Part shown: positions 34,091 through 45,028 of the stretch, one piece after another
Layout: every line of letters begins with the position of its first letter
Numbering within the stretch: the first letter of the stretch is position 1
DNA from: Tridacna crocea
Lineage: Eukaryota > Mollusca > Bivalvia > Cardiida > Cardiidae
Direction of reading: 5' to 3'
Length of the DNA: 64,000 nucleotides
NCBI GenBank assembly: GCA_943736015.1
Contig: OX031058.1
Location: 16,827,001 to 16,891,000, forward strand
Notes under the pieces: model-generated
The model's input: the letters and a program-made list of their open reading frames with translations, nothing else
Told to the model about the DNA's origin: nothing
Databases searched by the model: none
Made by a program: the position numbers and the translations under genes

Positions 34091-34305
34091 TTAACTCTTT
34101 AAGAAACAACAAAATTTTAGACATATCCAAATTGAAAGCATTTGCAGACGACAAAATAAAAGTGACTGAAAAATTGAAACTTGACTTTAGAAGAGTAGAA
34201 AACGTGGGAAAAGGAGAAAATACATTTTCTCCTTTTCCCACTATGTTTTCAAAAGGCTTCTTTTTCAGGGTCGTGAAAACCAGGGATAGTTTCGGAAAGA
34301 GTTAA
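34091..34305 (+). mobile_element. TH element, shortened core
   Basis: TTAA at both ends; the core gctggttaccagc is deleted, leaving ggagaaaatacattttctcc as the loop. Confidence 0.85.
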
Positions 34306-34554
34306 ACAGAATTCTGAAACCCTTTTCTGACATGATGGAAATTTCTAAAACGTAGTAACATTATTCTGGTCTAAACCAGGTGCACTGCAATTATTTTGTC
34401 ATTGATGGAATTGATGGAGAGAAATTGCAAAAACAAGCAAAAGTTATTGTGTAAAATCACTATCTTATTCAGTGTCTTCTTCTCAACAATTAATCCTTTC
34501 AAAGATATAAAATAGAAGCATAATGGTGGAGAAAACTGAAGAAAGTCTGAGCTC

Positions 34555-34759
34555 ATTCACTCTTTCGCAAATGATAGTTTTAGACTTGTCCCAATTACAG
34601 GATTTGTAGACTATGAATTATGGGTATCTAAAATGACAGTGGAGAAAACACTGTGGGCATAGGAGAATGCTTAGTAAAAGCATTTTCTCCTTTTCCCATA
34701 GTTTTTTTGTTATCAAGTCTTTTTTCTCAGGGTCGTTAAAACTTGTGGTATAGCATTAA
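34555..34759 (+). mobile_element. TH element, diverged
   Basis: Left ttca, right TTAA shared with the next copy; hairpin aggagaatgcttagtaaaagcattttctcc. Confidence 0.7.
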
Positions 34760-34833
34760 CTCTACACTACATAAATGCTTAGTTATAACCATCATAGAGC
34801 AGTGGCAGATGACAATATACATGTTGCTAAAAT

Positions 34834-35100
34834 TGGTTGGTTGGTTGTATTGGAGTTTAACACCACTTTAACAGCTAAGGTCATACCATGGCGGTCAGTG
34901 ACGCACATGTGTTTCCTGGCTTTCTCACACCGGTACTAATACAACTTTCTTTCCAAAGCCACCAACTACTTTTCTTACATGCTTCAGCACAGGTGAGAGG
35001 CGAAAATACGCCGTAAAGAAAGTTCGCCTCAACTGGGAATCAAACTCACAACCACCAGATCATGAGTGGAACACGCTCAACACTGAGCCACCCGGCCTGG
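34834..35100 (-). mobile_element. SINE-B with 14-bp target duplication
   Basis: catgttgctaaaat occurs at 34820-34833 and 35101-35114. A ttgg tail at left; tRNA-like head at right (minus-strand ggtggctcagtgttgagcg and gagtttgattccc). Confidence 0.9.
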
Positions 35101-35230
35101 CATGTTGCTAAAATGATTGGAATTTTCTACGAAAGATTGGAAAACTTTGTTGGATAAGGAGAAAATACTGGCTATCAGCATTTTCTCGATTCCCCCACAA
35201 TGTTTTGAAAAGGCTTCTCTAGCAGCGTCA

Positions 35231-35454
35231 TTAACACTTTACCAAACGCCAAAATTTTAGACTTGTCCAAATTGAAAGTATTTGCAGACGACAAATAAAA
35301 GAAACTCAAAAAGTGAAATTTGTTTCCAGCAGGTTAGAAAACATAGTGAGAAAAGGAGAAAATGCTGGTTACCAGCATTTTTCTCCTTTTCCCACAATGT
35401 TTTCAAAAGGCATCTTTCTCAGGGTCGATAAAAGTTTGTGTGGTAAAGGGTTAA
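35231..35454 (+). mobile_element. TH element, first of nested pair
   Basis: TTAA 35231-35234 and 35451-35454; the stem has one extra T (gcatttttctcc). Confidence 0.9.
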
Positions 35455-35678
35455 CCCATTACCACACAATCACTACTTTTGACGCCCCTGAGAAAGAAGC
35501 CTTTAGAAAACATTGTGGGAAAAGGAGAAAATGCTGGTAACCAGCATTTTCTCCTTTTCCCACAATGTTTTCTACCCTTCACAAAACAAATTCAAGTTTT
35601 AAGTCACTTTTATTTTGTTGTCTGCAAATGTTTTCCATTTGAACCAGTCTAAAATATTGTCGTTAGGTAATGGGTTAA
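35451..35678 (-). mobile_element. TH element, second of nested pair
   Basis: TTAA 35451-35454 and 35675-35678; perfect core; opposite orientation to its partner. Confidence 0.9.
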
Positions 35679-35799
35679 ACCTGGGAATGTGTGGTGAAGT
35701 TTTAAAGTAAAAATCATGTGGTATGGGGTCATCTCAAAGACCATGAAATAATAAAAATTGTTTGATTCAGCAATGAAATACCCACCTGTAGTGATTTCT

Positions 35800-35960
35800 G
35801 CACTCAACCAAATTGCCTATCTCCCAAGCTATCAAACAGTGAGGATCAATGATCAAACTGCATGTTCTGTGCAGTCTGATCTTGATCTACACAGTCTGCC
35901 CAAGCTGCTTATTTTGCCAGTGGCAAGTGAAGAGTCACCTATTGTAGAAATCTGATCAAC
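35800..35960. repeat. GATC-palindrome repeat
   Basis: gatcaaactgcatgttctgtgcagtctgatcttgatctacacagtctgc: the clearest palindrome of the family. Confidence 0.75.
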
Positions 35961-36089
35961 TATAGAGATTATTGCTCACTGATTGGACTTCATTTAGTTT
36001 TTCTCAGACAGAGAGACTAGGCAGGAAACACATGGGAACAGTCTGGGAATATTGAGGCAACCCTTTTTACGAACCCAAACTTTTGTCTT

Positions 36090-36220
36090 TGTCTATTCGG
36101 TTGCTTTTGTGTCCTTGGGCATGGCATCTCACAGCCAAACCCATGTACTGACAAAACCCAGGAAATATACAAATGACCTGTCACCCTGTTATGACTAAAA
36201 TAATGTTAAAAGTTTCATAA
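36090..36220 (+). mobile_element. SINE-A fragment
   Basis: gtgtccttgggcatggca ... acccaggaaatatacaaatgacctg ... atgactaaaataatgtt, without tRNA head or tail. Confidence 0.6.
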
Positions 36221-36227
36221 AAAGAAC

Positions 36228-36510
36228 TTAACCCTATACCAAATGGCAAAATTGTAGGCTGGTCCAAATTGAAATCACTTACAGTTGACACAATGAACGT
36301 AACTCAAAAAATTGAAATTTGTTCCCAGCAGGATAGAAAACATTGTGGGAAAAGGAAAAAATGCTGGTTACCAGCATTTTTTCCTTTTCCCACAGTGTTT
36401 TCTATCCTTCCCAGATCAAATTTCAATTTTTCAATCACCTTTATTTTGTCGTCTGCAAATGCTTTCAATTTGAAACAAGTATAAAATTTTGTCATTTGGT
36501 AAAGAGTTAA
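36228..36510. mobile_element. Fully palindromic TH element (two long arms)
   Basis: TTAA 36228-36231 and 36507-36510. Both sides carry the long arm: left ccaaatggcaaaattgtaggctgg, right (inverted) ccaaatgacaaaattttatac, each with gcagacgacaaaat-like and gaaatttg words. It is 283 bp, longer than normal copies, which have one short arm. Confidence 0.85.
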
Positions 36511-36744
36511 GACCCTGAGAAAAAAAAATCTTTTGAAAACATTGTATTCGATGGAGATATTGCTGGTAACAAGCAATTTCTTCTTTAATTTACAATAATC
36601 TCTTTAACCAGCATTTTCTCCTGCTCCCTTTACGTTTCTACCCCATCAAGGCAAATTGTACTGGTTAAGCTACTCTGAAATTTTCATCTACAAATGGTTT
36701 CAATACGGACAGGTCTAAAATTTAGTCATGTGGTAAAGGCTTAA
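36511..36744 (-). mobile_element. TH element without left tip
   Basis: Begins at gaccctgagaaa; the core region is disordered, with the hairpin motif caagcaatttctt/accagcattttctcc partly repeated; TTAA 36741-36744 at right. Confidence 0.6.
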
Positions 36745-36747
36745 GAG

Positions 36748-37239
36748 TTAACTCTTTACCACACAAACCAGAGTTTTAACAACCCATGAGGTTCAAGAAG
36801 CCTTTTGAAAACATTCTAGAAAAGGGCGAAATGCTGGTAACCATCATTTTCTCCTTTTCCAACATTTTCAAACCAATCAAAGACAAAGACCATCATTTGA
36901 GACACATTTGAATAGTTGTCTGCCATTGCTTTCAAATTGCCCCTTTGAAAGGTAGTTCTTGAGTTCATGAACAATTCCTGAACTACAGTTCATGAACAAC
37001 CAATCCCTTGAACAGCAAATGGCCAGTTCATTAACTTTTTTTTTTTTCATGAACCTTGGTTTTGGTTCTATAAACTGTTCTACCAGTTGACAGTTCAAAA
37101 AATTTCTTACCAGTTCTTGCATAGTGCATGAACACTTCATGAACTGAAAACATATACTGTGAACTGTTCATGAACTCAAGAACTACTTTTCGCAGGGGCG
37201 GACAAGTCTATACATTTTTGTCCTGCAGTAAAGTGTTAA
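36748..37239 (-). mobile_element. TH element hosting another element
   Basis: TTAA 36748-36751 and 37236-37239. The right arm ttgctttcaaatt|ggacaagtctatac is interrupted by 36939-37199. Confidence 0.8.
36939..37199. mobile_element. Inverted-repeat element rich in GTTCATGAAC
   Basis: 34-bp ends: gcccctttgaaaggtagttc... against the inverse of ...gaactacttttcgcaggggc. The word gttcatgaac and its variants recur inside. No clear target duplication beyond possibly g. Confidence 0.75.
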
Positions 37240-37317
37240 ACAATGGCAGTTTCATTAAGTCAAGTACAAGATGATACAACAATAAATCAATTTGCAATAA
37301 ATCAAATTGAAAGCATT

Positions 37318-37547
37318 TTAACCCTTTACCACACAATCCAGACTTTTAACATCCCTGTGTAAGAAGCCTTTACAAAACATTGTGGGAAAAGCAGAAAATG
37401 CTGGTAACCAGCATTTTCTCCTTTTCCCACAATGTTTTCTTACCTTTCTAAAACAAATTTTATTTCTTTAGTCACTTTCTTCTTGTCATCTGCAATGGCT
37501 TTTCCATTTGGACCTATCTAAAATTTTGTTGTTTGGTAAAAAGTTAA
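37318..37547 (-). mobile_element. TH element, complete
   Basis: TTAA 37318-37321 and 37544-37547. Just before it lies a stray long-arm phrase (caaattgaaagcatt), so it may sit in an older copy. Confidence 0.85.
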
Positions 37548-37777
37548 CCCTTCACTGCAACAACAACATTTTAGACTAGTTCAGAAAGGAAAAGGTTGCA
37601 GACAACAGATCCAATGTGGCTGAGATAATGGATCCCTCATTCAAATGGTAGAAATCATTGTGTGAAAATGACAAAACTGCAATGGTTTAATGTTTATTTT
37701 CATCTTTTCCCACAAAGTTATCAGACACCTTCATCCTCAGGATCATAAAACCGTGGTATTGTGAGGTGAAGGGGTAA
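37544..37777 (+). mobile_element. TH element, diverged, tandem with previous
   Basis: Shared TTAA left, gtaa right; hairpin largely lost. Confidence 0.65.
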
Positions 37778-37996
37778 ATAATTAGTACTGCTTCCTGCAT
37801 TCCCATTGTAAGCTCAATTGTGTTACTAAACTATCCTTGATCTTGTGATTTTTTTTCTTAAGAAAAAAGTACTAGGGAGACAAAGAAATACCAAGAGAAA
37901 AAGAGAGACGGCATGTAACAAGCAATGTGTTTGTGTTCCAAAAGCAGTGAACAGCAGAGGCATAAAAAGTCATAATAGTATGGTAGAAAATTCTCA

Positions 37997-38228
37997 CTAA
38001 AATTTTTTACCAAACGCCAAATTTTTAGAGTTGTTCAAATTGAAAGTGTTTGCAGATGACAGAATAAAAGTAACTGAAAATTTGAAAATTGTTTTGTGAA
38101 AGGTAGAAATCATTGTGGGAAGAGGAAAAAAGTGCTGGTTACCCGCATTTTCTTCTTTTCCCTCAATGTTTTCAAAAGTCTTCATTTCAGTTTCGTAAAA
38201 ACCAGGGGATTGTTCGGTAAAGGGTTAA
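37997..38228 (+). mobile_element. TH element
   Basis: Left ctaaaattttttaccaaacgcc, right TTAA 38225-38228; core gctggttacccgc with one mismatch. Confidence 0.75.
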
Positions 38229-38755
38229 ACTTTTTTACCAAATCAAACCAGTTTACTCTCACAAAGTCTTTGCAAAATCACTCCATTTCCCTCAAAGTTC
38301 TTAAAGTCGATAAGTATTGAGCTGGGGGGGAACTCAAAGAAAAAGCAAATATTATGGAGGAAAATATGTGAATATGATTTCAAAATCTCACCTGCAACTT
38401 CCAAAGAATCTAACTCCAAAATTTCACACGACCTCTGCACACTTTTTATCTAAAATATAACTTGCATTAAAATTTTACTAATCACTTTTGATATATTTCC
38501 TTTCATGAGAGTATTATAACTGTATCAATTCATGGCATAGATGTCATTTGTTCATATCATATATCCATTTCGACACTAATATAAATCCACTTCAGTAACA
38601 TAGTGATCTTGAAATGAAAAGATTCCACTAGTTTCATTGGTTGTAACATAAAAAGTCTATCCTGTAACAATACTGTTCTTACACAATTAATTCATTTTAA
38701 TGATTCTGGCAAATAAAACACTAATTCCTAACTGAAAAAAATAATAGTTTTTACT
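38229..38755. other. No recognisable feature
   Basis: AT-rich unique-looking sequence; no gene. Confidence 0.4.
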
Positions 38756-38964
38756 CAAAAGTATTTGCAAATGATTAACTGAATGTAGCTCCGATGATGT
38801 AAGTTGTCTAAAAGGAGGGAAGAGATTGAGGTAAAAGGAGAAAATGATGATTAAAGCATTTTGGAGAAAATGCTGATTAAAGCATTTTCTCCTTTTCCCT
38901 GCATTGTTTCCAAAAGTATTATTCTTTGGGTCATTAGATATTGGGATTTTCTGACAAGGGTTAA
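38756..38964 (+). mobile_element. TH element with internal 26-bp duplication
   Basis: Left tip missing. ggagaaaatgmtgattaaagcatttt occurs twice in tandem (about 38838-38890). TTAA 38961-38964. Confidence 0.65.
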
Positions 38965-39184
38965 CTCTTTTACCACACAATCCCAGTTTTCACACCCCTG
39001 AAGAAATAGCCTTTTGAAAACCCTGTGGGAAAAGGAGAAAATGTTGGTTGCAACCAGCAATTTCTCCTTTTCCCACAGCATTTTTTACACTTTCATAAAC
39101 ACTAACATTTAAGCCAAATTTTATTGTGTGCAAATGCTTCCAATATAGATCAGTCTAAAATTCTGTCATTTAGTACAGAGCTAA
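38961..39184 (-). mobile_element. TH element
   Basis: TTAA left, ctaa right; core extended to ttggttgcaaccagcaa. Confidence 0.75.
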
Positions 39185-39417
39185 AAGAAAAACGTGAAAG
39201 TTACAAAAATAACCATTTTAGAAATTTCATCCATAGAAATATCTAAACCGACAAAACCATTGCAATGTCAAGGGCCTTTATGTCAAACTGCCAATGAAAA
39301 TAGCAAAATCCAAGATCAACCGCGCACTCTGATCATTATCCATACTTTCTCACAAATGCTCCGGATGTTGTTCTCAATACTGAAAGGATTAGCCTATAAC
39401 AAAGCAATAATAATTAC

Positions 39418-39634
39418 GGCTCTTTATCCACCTTGAGAAAGAAGCCTTTTGAAAACATTGAGGGACAAGAAGAAAATGCTGGTAAACAGCATTTTCTTCT
39501 TGTTCCACAATGTTTTCTGACTTCTTTTAACATAAGTCTTACTATTCAAAGCTACAATTCAAACCAATCTTGTCGTCTGCAAATGCCTTTTGTATGAAAT
39601 AGTCTAAAATTCTGTCATCTAAAAAAGAGTAAAG
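39418..39634 (-). mobile_element. TH element, left tip missing
   Basis: Starts ggctctttatccaccttgag. Stem arms both variant: ggacaagaagaaaat/attttcttcttgttcc, so pairing is kept. Confidence 0.7.
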
Positions 39635-40109
39635 CATGTCACAAATTCTGTGCTGATAATCCAAAATTGATCCCATCTAAAATGCTGCCATGAGCAATTC
39701 TTCTCTCACCAAGAGAATAAATTTAATAGCAGGCATTAACGATATATGAAGCATTAAAACGCACATTGCCTCTCAAATACTTTATTGGGAGAAAAAAGTC
39801 CAGTCACACAACGAGCTGTCGTTAATATCCTTACGCCACTCAACTAGATATCAATGACAGTCAAATACTACACTGGCAAGTTTACATATTCGAGATCTCT
39901 AATACCAGTGGTTTATCTGTCCCACTGTCCCTGTAACCTGCTCATCCTCAATTAGCACCTTTACTCACCTGGAACCATTTTCTTTACATCTTCCTACATA
40001 CAATTTTTGGAAACATTGAGGCAAGAGAAGAATTATTTTTTACCACAGAGCAATAGATCTCTACCTTTGACAAGAATTTGGGTTTTATTTCATACCCTTT
40101 CACCCTTAT
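39635..40109. other. No recognisable feature
   Basis: Unique-looking sequence without coding signal. Confidence 0.4.
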
Positions 40110-40820
40110 GCTGCTTTGTGATGAAACTTTCTGGCCAATAGTAAAAATCAAGATTTTGCTTGTTCAAAGGTTTTGTTGGGCCAAAGACATCTCCTTATTG
40201 GACAGTGAAGATCCCAGAATAGACTGCATGTTCTGATCTTGGTCTACATTGTCAGAAAAAGGTCTGTGACAGGGCCGTAGGAACGGGGAAAGGGGGGAGG
40301 GGGGGTGCGTGCCTGCTGCCCCCTCCCCAATAATTTGATCACCAATAACATGACTGTGGCAGTGTTTGGCCGAATTGGCCGAATATTGCTAGACAATCAT
40401 TGTGTATAAAGAAGATGAAATAATATTTCAGAGTAGCTTACTTACGATACCCTGATTGAAAATTTCAAACGAATTAGAATAGTTTTAAACAAATGGAGGC
40501 CAGCCACGGAATGTTTTCTTCTACTTTTGTTATCTGACAGACACCAAACAATTTATGATTTCACATTTCATTCAGTGTGATTTTCTGCTTTATTTTTTCT
40601 CAAAATCTTGTAATTCACCACATTTTTGAACAAATTTCCTTCTATTTTGGTCCCTAGTATTAGTAGGTGGGTTATTTCTCACTGCATAACCAAACGCAAT
40701 ATATATGTCAAATAGGGACAAGTCGATCCTGAAAGTTTTGGGCCCCCCCCCCATCCAAAATTTGCTTCCTATGGGCCTGTGTGAGACGCACTCAGCAGCC
40801 TAAAGGTTAATTATGTTCTA
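40110..40820. repeat. GATC-palindrome repeat split by an insertion
   Basis: 40195-40269 has cttattggacagtgaagatcccagaatagactgcatgttctgatcttggtctac. The family's next words (gcagcctaaaggtta) resume at 40796 after the insertion 40270-40779. Confidence 0.6.
40270..40779. mobile_element. CAGGGCC-ended element, 510 bp
   Basis: Ends cagggccgtaggaacg / (inverse of) cttcctatgggcctg, with tgtga on both sides (40265-40269, 40780-40784). G/C-homopolymer runs lie inside each end. The ends recall hAT-type termini, but the 5-bp duplication is shorter than the usual 8. Confidence 0.7.
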
Positions 40821-40847
40821 TTTGAAACCATTAAATTTTGCATGTGA

Positions 40848-40971
40848 CAAATGTAGCTGAATTGATTGTTTTGTCCTCGTATCGATAAAAAACATAGCGG
40901 GAAAAGGAGAAAACATTTTCTTTTCAAAAACTTTCAAAGACCTTCTTAAAACCCCTGCTTCCCTGCAGTTT
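40848..40971 (+). mobile_element. TH fragment
   Basis: tgtagctgaattgattg ... gcgggaaaaggagaaaacattttctttt ... ccttcttaaaacccctgc; core deleted. Confidence 0.5.
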
Positions 40972-41198
40972 TTAACCCTTTACCAAGCAGTGACCAGTTT
41001 TGACGCCCTAAGGAAAGAAGCCTTATGAAAAATTTGGGGGAAAAGGAGAAAATGCTGGTAACCAGCATTTTCTCTTTTTCCCACAACATTTTCTACTCTA
41101 TCAAAGACCAACTGCAGCATTTGATCCAGATTGAAATTGTCCACTGCAACTGCTTACAATCTGGACAAGGCTGAAATCTTGTCGTCTGCTACGGGTTG
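40972..41198 (-). mobile_element. TH element, complete
   Basis: TTAA left, ttga right; core ctggtaaccag. Confidence 0.8.
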
Positions 41199-41488
41199 AA
41201 ACAAGAGCACCGCATGCTCAGCTGTAGTTGCTATGACAATAACTCAATGTGTCTTCAAAAACAACCAACCTAAAGAGTCAGGTTGTTTAGGAAAGAGTTT
41301 AACCACACATGTCTAAAGATTTCTGTTTGAAAAAAAGTTGATGTATTTGGCTGAGAGTCTCCATAAAAAGGCTAATTTGTCTTTTTCATAAATAATCCAG
41401 CTTATCTGTCATTTTGATATTAGCCAATCAAGTGGAAGGTTCTTCAAAATTCAAACCACATATTTATCAATGATGGTCAAAACTGATC

Positions 41489-41718
41489 TCAACTCTTTAC
41501 AAAACGACAATATTTTTGACTGGTCCAAATTAAAAGCACTTGCAGATAACAAAATTAACATAATTGTAAAAATGAAATTTGTTTCCAGCAGGGTAGAAAA
41601 CATTGTGGGAAAAGGAGAAAATGCTGGTTACCAGCATTTTCTCCTTTTCCCACAATGTTTTTTAAAGGGCTTTTATCTTGGGGTCGTAAAAAGCAGGGAT
41701 TGTTTGGTATAGGGTTAA
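41489..41718 (+). mobile_element. TH element, complete
   Basis: Left tcaa, TTAA 41715-41718; apparently perfect stem cattgtgggaaaagg... and a single central T. Confidence 0.85.
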
Positions 41719-41835
41719 ATGGTACTAAGGCCATTTCTTTCGATTGATCTTCATCATGGTACTTTTAAAATCAACCTTAGTCCTGTAGCTAATTGGTTGA
41801 TTGACTGAATGATTGGAATGTGGCAACCCAACCTT

Positions 41836-42065
41836 TTAACTCATTACCACACGAGAAAATTTTAGACTGGTCCAAATTGAAAGCATTTGCAGACGACAAA
41901 ATAAAGGTGACTAAAAAATAGAAATTTGTTCTGGGAAGTGTATAAAACACTGTGGTAAAAGGAGAAAATGCTGGTTACCAGCATTTTCTCCTTTTCTCAC
42001 AGTGTTTTCAATAGGGCTTCTTTCTTAGGGGCGTCAAAAGTAGGGATTGTGTCGTAATGGGTTAA
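41836..42065 (+). mobile_element. TH element, typical reference copy
   Basis: TTAA 41836-41839 and 42062-42065. Order: terminal ctcattaccac; long arm with ttttagactggtccaaattg and gcagacgacaaaat; stem cactgtggtaaaaggagaaaatgctgg; single unpaired T; return arm; short arm ggcgtcaaaagtagggattg; end gtaatgggttaa. Confidence 0.9.
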
Positions 42066-42070
42066 AATTG

Positions 42071-42280
42071 ATTTAGTTGGAGTGAGATGGCTAGATCACC
42101 TATCCATGCTTTGCTAGAATCTCTTTTAGCAGTATTTTGCGCAGAGTTCTTTCAAAACCAGCGGCAACTTTGCCCAATAAAGTTCATCAAAAAATGCTCT
42201 CTGGTTAGAGAATCCCATATATTCTGTTCAAATCACCCATCAATCCTGGATAGAATTTGACCCAGCTAGGAATTGGGCAA
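42071..42280 (-). mobile_element. SINE-B, degraded, minus strand
   Basis: cacctatccatgctttgctagaat ... ccagcggcaac ... catcaatcctggatagaatttgaccc. Flanked by gttaaaattg (42061-42070) and gttaaattg (42283-42291). Confidence 0.6.
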
Positions 42281-42292
42281 AAGTTAAATTGT

Positions 42293-42522
42293 TTAACCCA
42301 TTACCACACAATCCCTACTTTTGACGCCCCCTGAGAAAGAGGCCTTTTGAAAACACTGTGGGAAAAGGAGAAAATGCTGGTAACCAGCATTTTCTCCTTT
42401 TCACACAGTGTTTTCTACCCTTCACAAAAGAAATTTCAAATTTTCAGTCACTTTAATAATGTCGTCTGCAAATGCTTTCAATTTGGACCAGTCTAAAATA
42501 GTGTCGTTTGGTAATGGGTTAA
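42293..42522 (-). mobile_element. TH element, complete
   Basis: TTAA 42293-42296 and 42519-42522; both stem arms carry the ACTG/CAGT variant. Confidence 0.9.
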
Positions 42523-42542
42523 TCCTTGACAAAACATGTCCC

Positions 42543-42675
42543 TTAACCTTTTACCAAGCAATTCCTGGTTCTGGAAATATTGTGGGAGAAGAAGAAAATG
42601 CTGTTCACCAACATAATAAATAAATTATGCTTTCCATTTGAACCTCTCTAAAATGGTTCTGTGTGGTAGAGTTAA
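42543..42675 (-). mobile_element. TH element with internal deletion (133 bp)
   Basis: TTAA at both ends, but most of both arms and half the stem are missing (aaatgctgttcaccaacataataaataaa). Confidence 0.75.
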
Positions 42676-42903
42676 CTCTTTCCCAAATGACAAATTTATA
42701 GACTGATCCAAATTTGCAGTATTTACAGATGGCAAAATAAATGTGACTGAAAAGTTAAAATTTGCTATGTGAAGGGTATAAAACGTTGTTGGAAAAGGAG
42801 AAAATACTGGTAACCAGCATTTTCTCCTTTTCCAACAGTGTTTTCAAAAGGATAAATCTACCTCAGCGTTGTCAAAAGTAACCATTGTGTAGTGAAGGGT
42901 TGA
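42672..42903 (+). mobile_element. TH element, tandem with previous
   Basis: Shared TTAA; stem tgttggaaaagg/ccttttccaaca: both arms changed together. Confidence 0.85.
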
Positions 42904-43322
42904 AGACCCCAACTATTACAATAGTATGTGCAATTGGTATCTTTTTTGGACCAACAATTTTTCCTACCATTTCAAAGACTAATTTCATCAAATAAATAAG
43001 AAACTGTGTGGTCTGGTAAAGTCACAGTAAAGAGAAAAAAATTCAATAGATCAGAAAGAAGTATAGTGATGCCCCAAAGTTTATGCAAACCTCATATTTT
43101 CAGAGATCTCCAAAATAGATGGCAATGCCATTACATTTTTTTTGGATACAACATCAAATTTGATGGGAAGAAAATTCCCGTCTCCCATTAATTATTTAGT
43201 TGTAACCTTTTCCTGTTTCATGTAATTTCAAGGCCACTGAGCACCAACTGTCAAACATTATGACCTCATAAATGGAGACAAACGAGTACATGGTCAAATT
43301 TTACTTAACCAGTTTTAGAAGA

Positions 43323-43560
43323 CCAGCCTCAGCATAGCTCATTTGGTAGAGCGTAGTACTTGTGAACAAGATGTTTCTAGTCACTTGAGGGTGTTGGTTT
43401 AATTCCCACGGCTGGCCATCAGATTTACTGATAGTCTTTTGGATGCGATGTTAAACCGTGGTTTGTGTGATGTTGCTTTACAACGAGCACCTAAAAGGAC
43501 CAGGCTAAAGAGAAAAACACTAATGACAGGATTCACCCTGTTTCTGCACTATATCCGCTT
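43323..43560 (+). mobile_element. SINE-C (tRNA-derived)
   Basis: A-box-like tagctcatttggtagagcg, B-box-like gttggtttaattccc, then body ggatgcgatgttaaaccgtgg ... gttgctttacaacgagcac. It looks like a tRNA pseudogene head and cannot fold as a functional tRNA. Confidence 0.7.
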
Positions 43561-43943
43561 TAACAATACAAACAGCCATCCAGACCCATATGGGCAACCA
43601 ATGAGGATGACAAATGCAAATTTAATCAATTCAAGTTTTAGTATGGTCCAACTGGAAAGCAATTGCAGACTACTTCATATTTGATCTGCAAAGGTTTTAC
43701 GATGGACTAGTCTAAAATTTAGCCCTTTGCTGAAGAGTAATGAGTAAGAAAAAAGCTTTGGGATGGAAGGTGCAAGAGACATTATGGGATGTCTTGCAGA
43801 GAGTGGGAAGACAGAATTACGGCACAGCCTGATTTATGATGGACCAATATGTTATCAAAGTATCCTTTTCAGGCCGTCATAGATATTGATTAACAAAAAA
43901 AATGCAAAAGTGTCCCAATCGGTCTTCACACTTTACCATCGCT

Positions 43944-44156
43944 CCAGAGTTTACCATACGACAAAATTTTAAACGAGTCCAAATTGAAAATACTGGCTGA
44001 CAACAAAATAAACATAACAAAAAATAGAATTTGTTTCCAGCAGGGTAGAAGACATTGTGGGAAAAGGAGAAAATTTTCTCCTTTTCCCAGAATGTTTTCA
44101 AAAGGCTTCTACCCCAAGGTCTTCAGAAGTAAGGATTATATATGGTAATGGGTTAA
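43944..44156 (+). mobile_element. TH element, core deleted
   Basis: Left gagtttaccatacgac, TTAA 44153-44156; hairpin shortened to ggagaaaattttctcc. Confidence 0.75.
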
Positions 44157-44345
44157 CCCTCAACGAAACGACAAAATTTAAAATGGTCTAAACTGAAGGT
44201 GTTTACAGACGCCAAAGTGAATGTAAATAAAGAAATAAAATTTATTTTAGGAAGGGAAGAAAATATTTTCAGAAAAGGAGAAAATGCTAAAAACCAGCAT
44301 TTTTTTCCTTTTTTCCCACAAAGTTTTCTTTCCTTTAAAAGACTA
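44153..44345 (+). mobile_element. TH element, right end missing
   Basis: TTAA 44153-44156 shared with the previous copy; stem weakened (gaaaatgctaaaaaccagcattttt). Confidence 0.65.
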
Positions 44346-44796
44346 TGTTCGATCCCTGAATTGTGGAAACCCAAAAAACACTTTGATTTTTTGTGTACCT
44401 CCACTTTCACCACATACCACAGGGCGAGTACAATATGCAGCTGTGTTTGCACTTCAACTTTTGTAGCAAAAATGTCTGAATACTTTCAAGATCATCATTT
44501 TGGACTAAAAATATTTTTAGCTTTTAATCTGATTGTAAAGCTTCGGACGGCAAATGGTCCATGATTTTGGCATTCTCTCCTCTTCCTGAAACCGTCCTAA
44601 ACCAAACAATTTGCAATTCAGCAATTAATGGATGTGTGAAATCAGAGAAAATGGATTATTTTTTAAAATAAAATCTGCGGAGCAAACAGAGTGTAAAAAA
44701 TTTAAGAAATCTGAGACCTTGGAACCATCCGTATGCACTAACAAAGTCATGCATGTAAAATGTTCTGTGACAAGAAATATGAAAAGAAAGTGCCTT

Positions 44797-45028
44797 TTAA
44801 CCCATTACCACACATCAGATTTTAGACCTATCCAAATTAAAAGCATTTGCAGACGACAATTTCAAAGTGGCTCAAATGGTTCAATTTTGCTTTGATAGGG
44901 TAGAAAACTTTGTGGGAAAAAGAGAAAATGCTGGTTAGCAGTATTTTCTCCTTTTCCCACAATGTCTTAATTCAAAAGGCTTCTTTCCCAGCAGCATCAA
45001 AAGTCAGCATTGTGTGGTAAAAGGTTAG
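44797..45028 (+). mobile_element. TH element, complete
   Basis: TTAA left, ttag right; core gctggttagcagt. Confidence 0.8.

Larger units (their letters stand above)
34756..35705 (+). mobile_element. TH element carrying three insertions
   Basis: Host pieces: 34756-34833, 35101-35234 and 35675-35705, reading in order as one TH element ending cctgggaatgtgtggtgaagttttaa. A SINE-B sits in the long arm; two TH copies sit in the short-arm TTAA. Confidence 0.8.

Noticed and set aside
43323-43400. tRNA gene
   Set aside because: A- and B-box-like words are present, but the cloverleaf stems do not pair and SINE body sequence follows.
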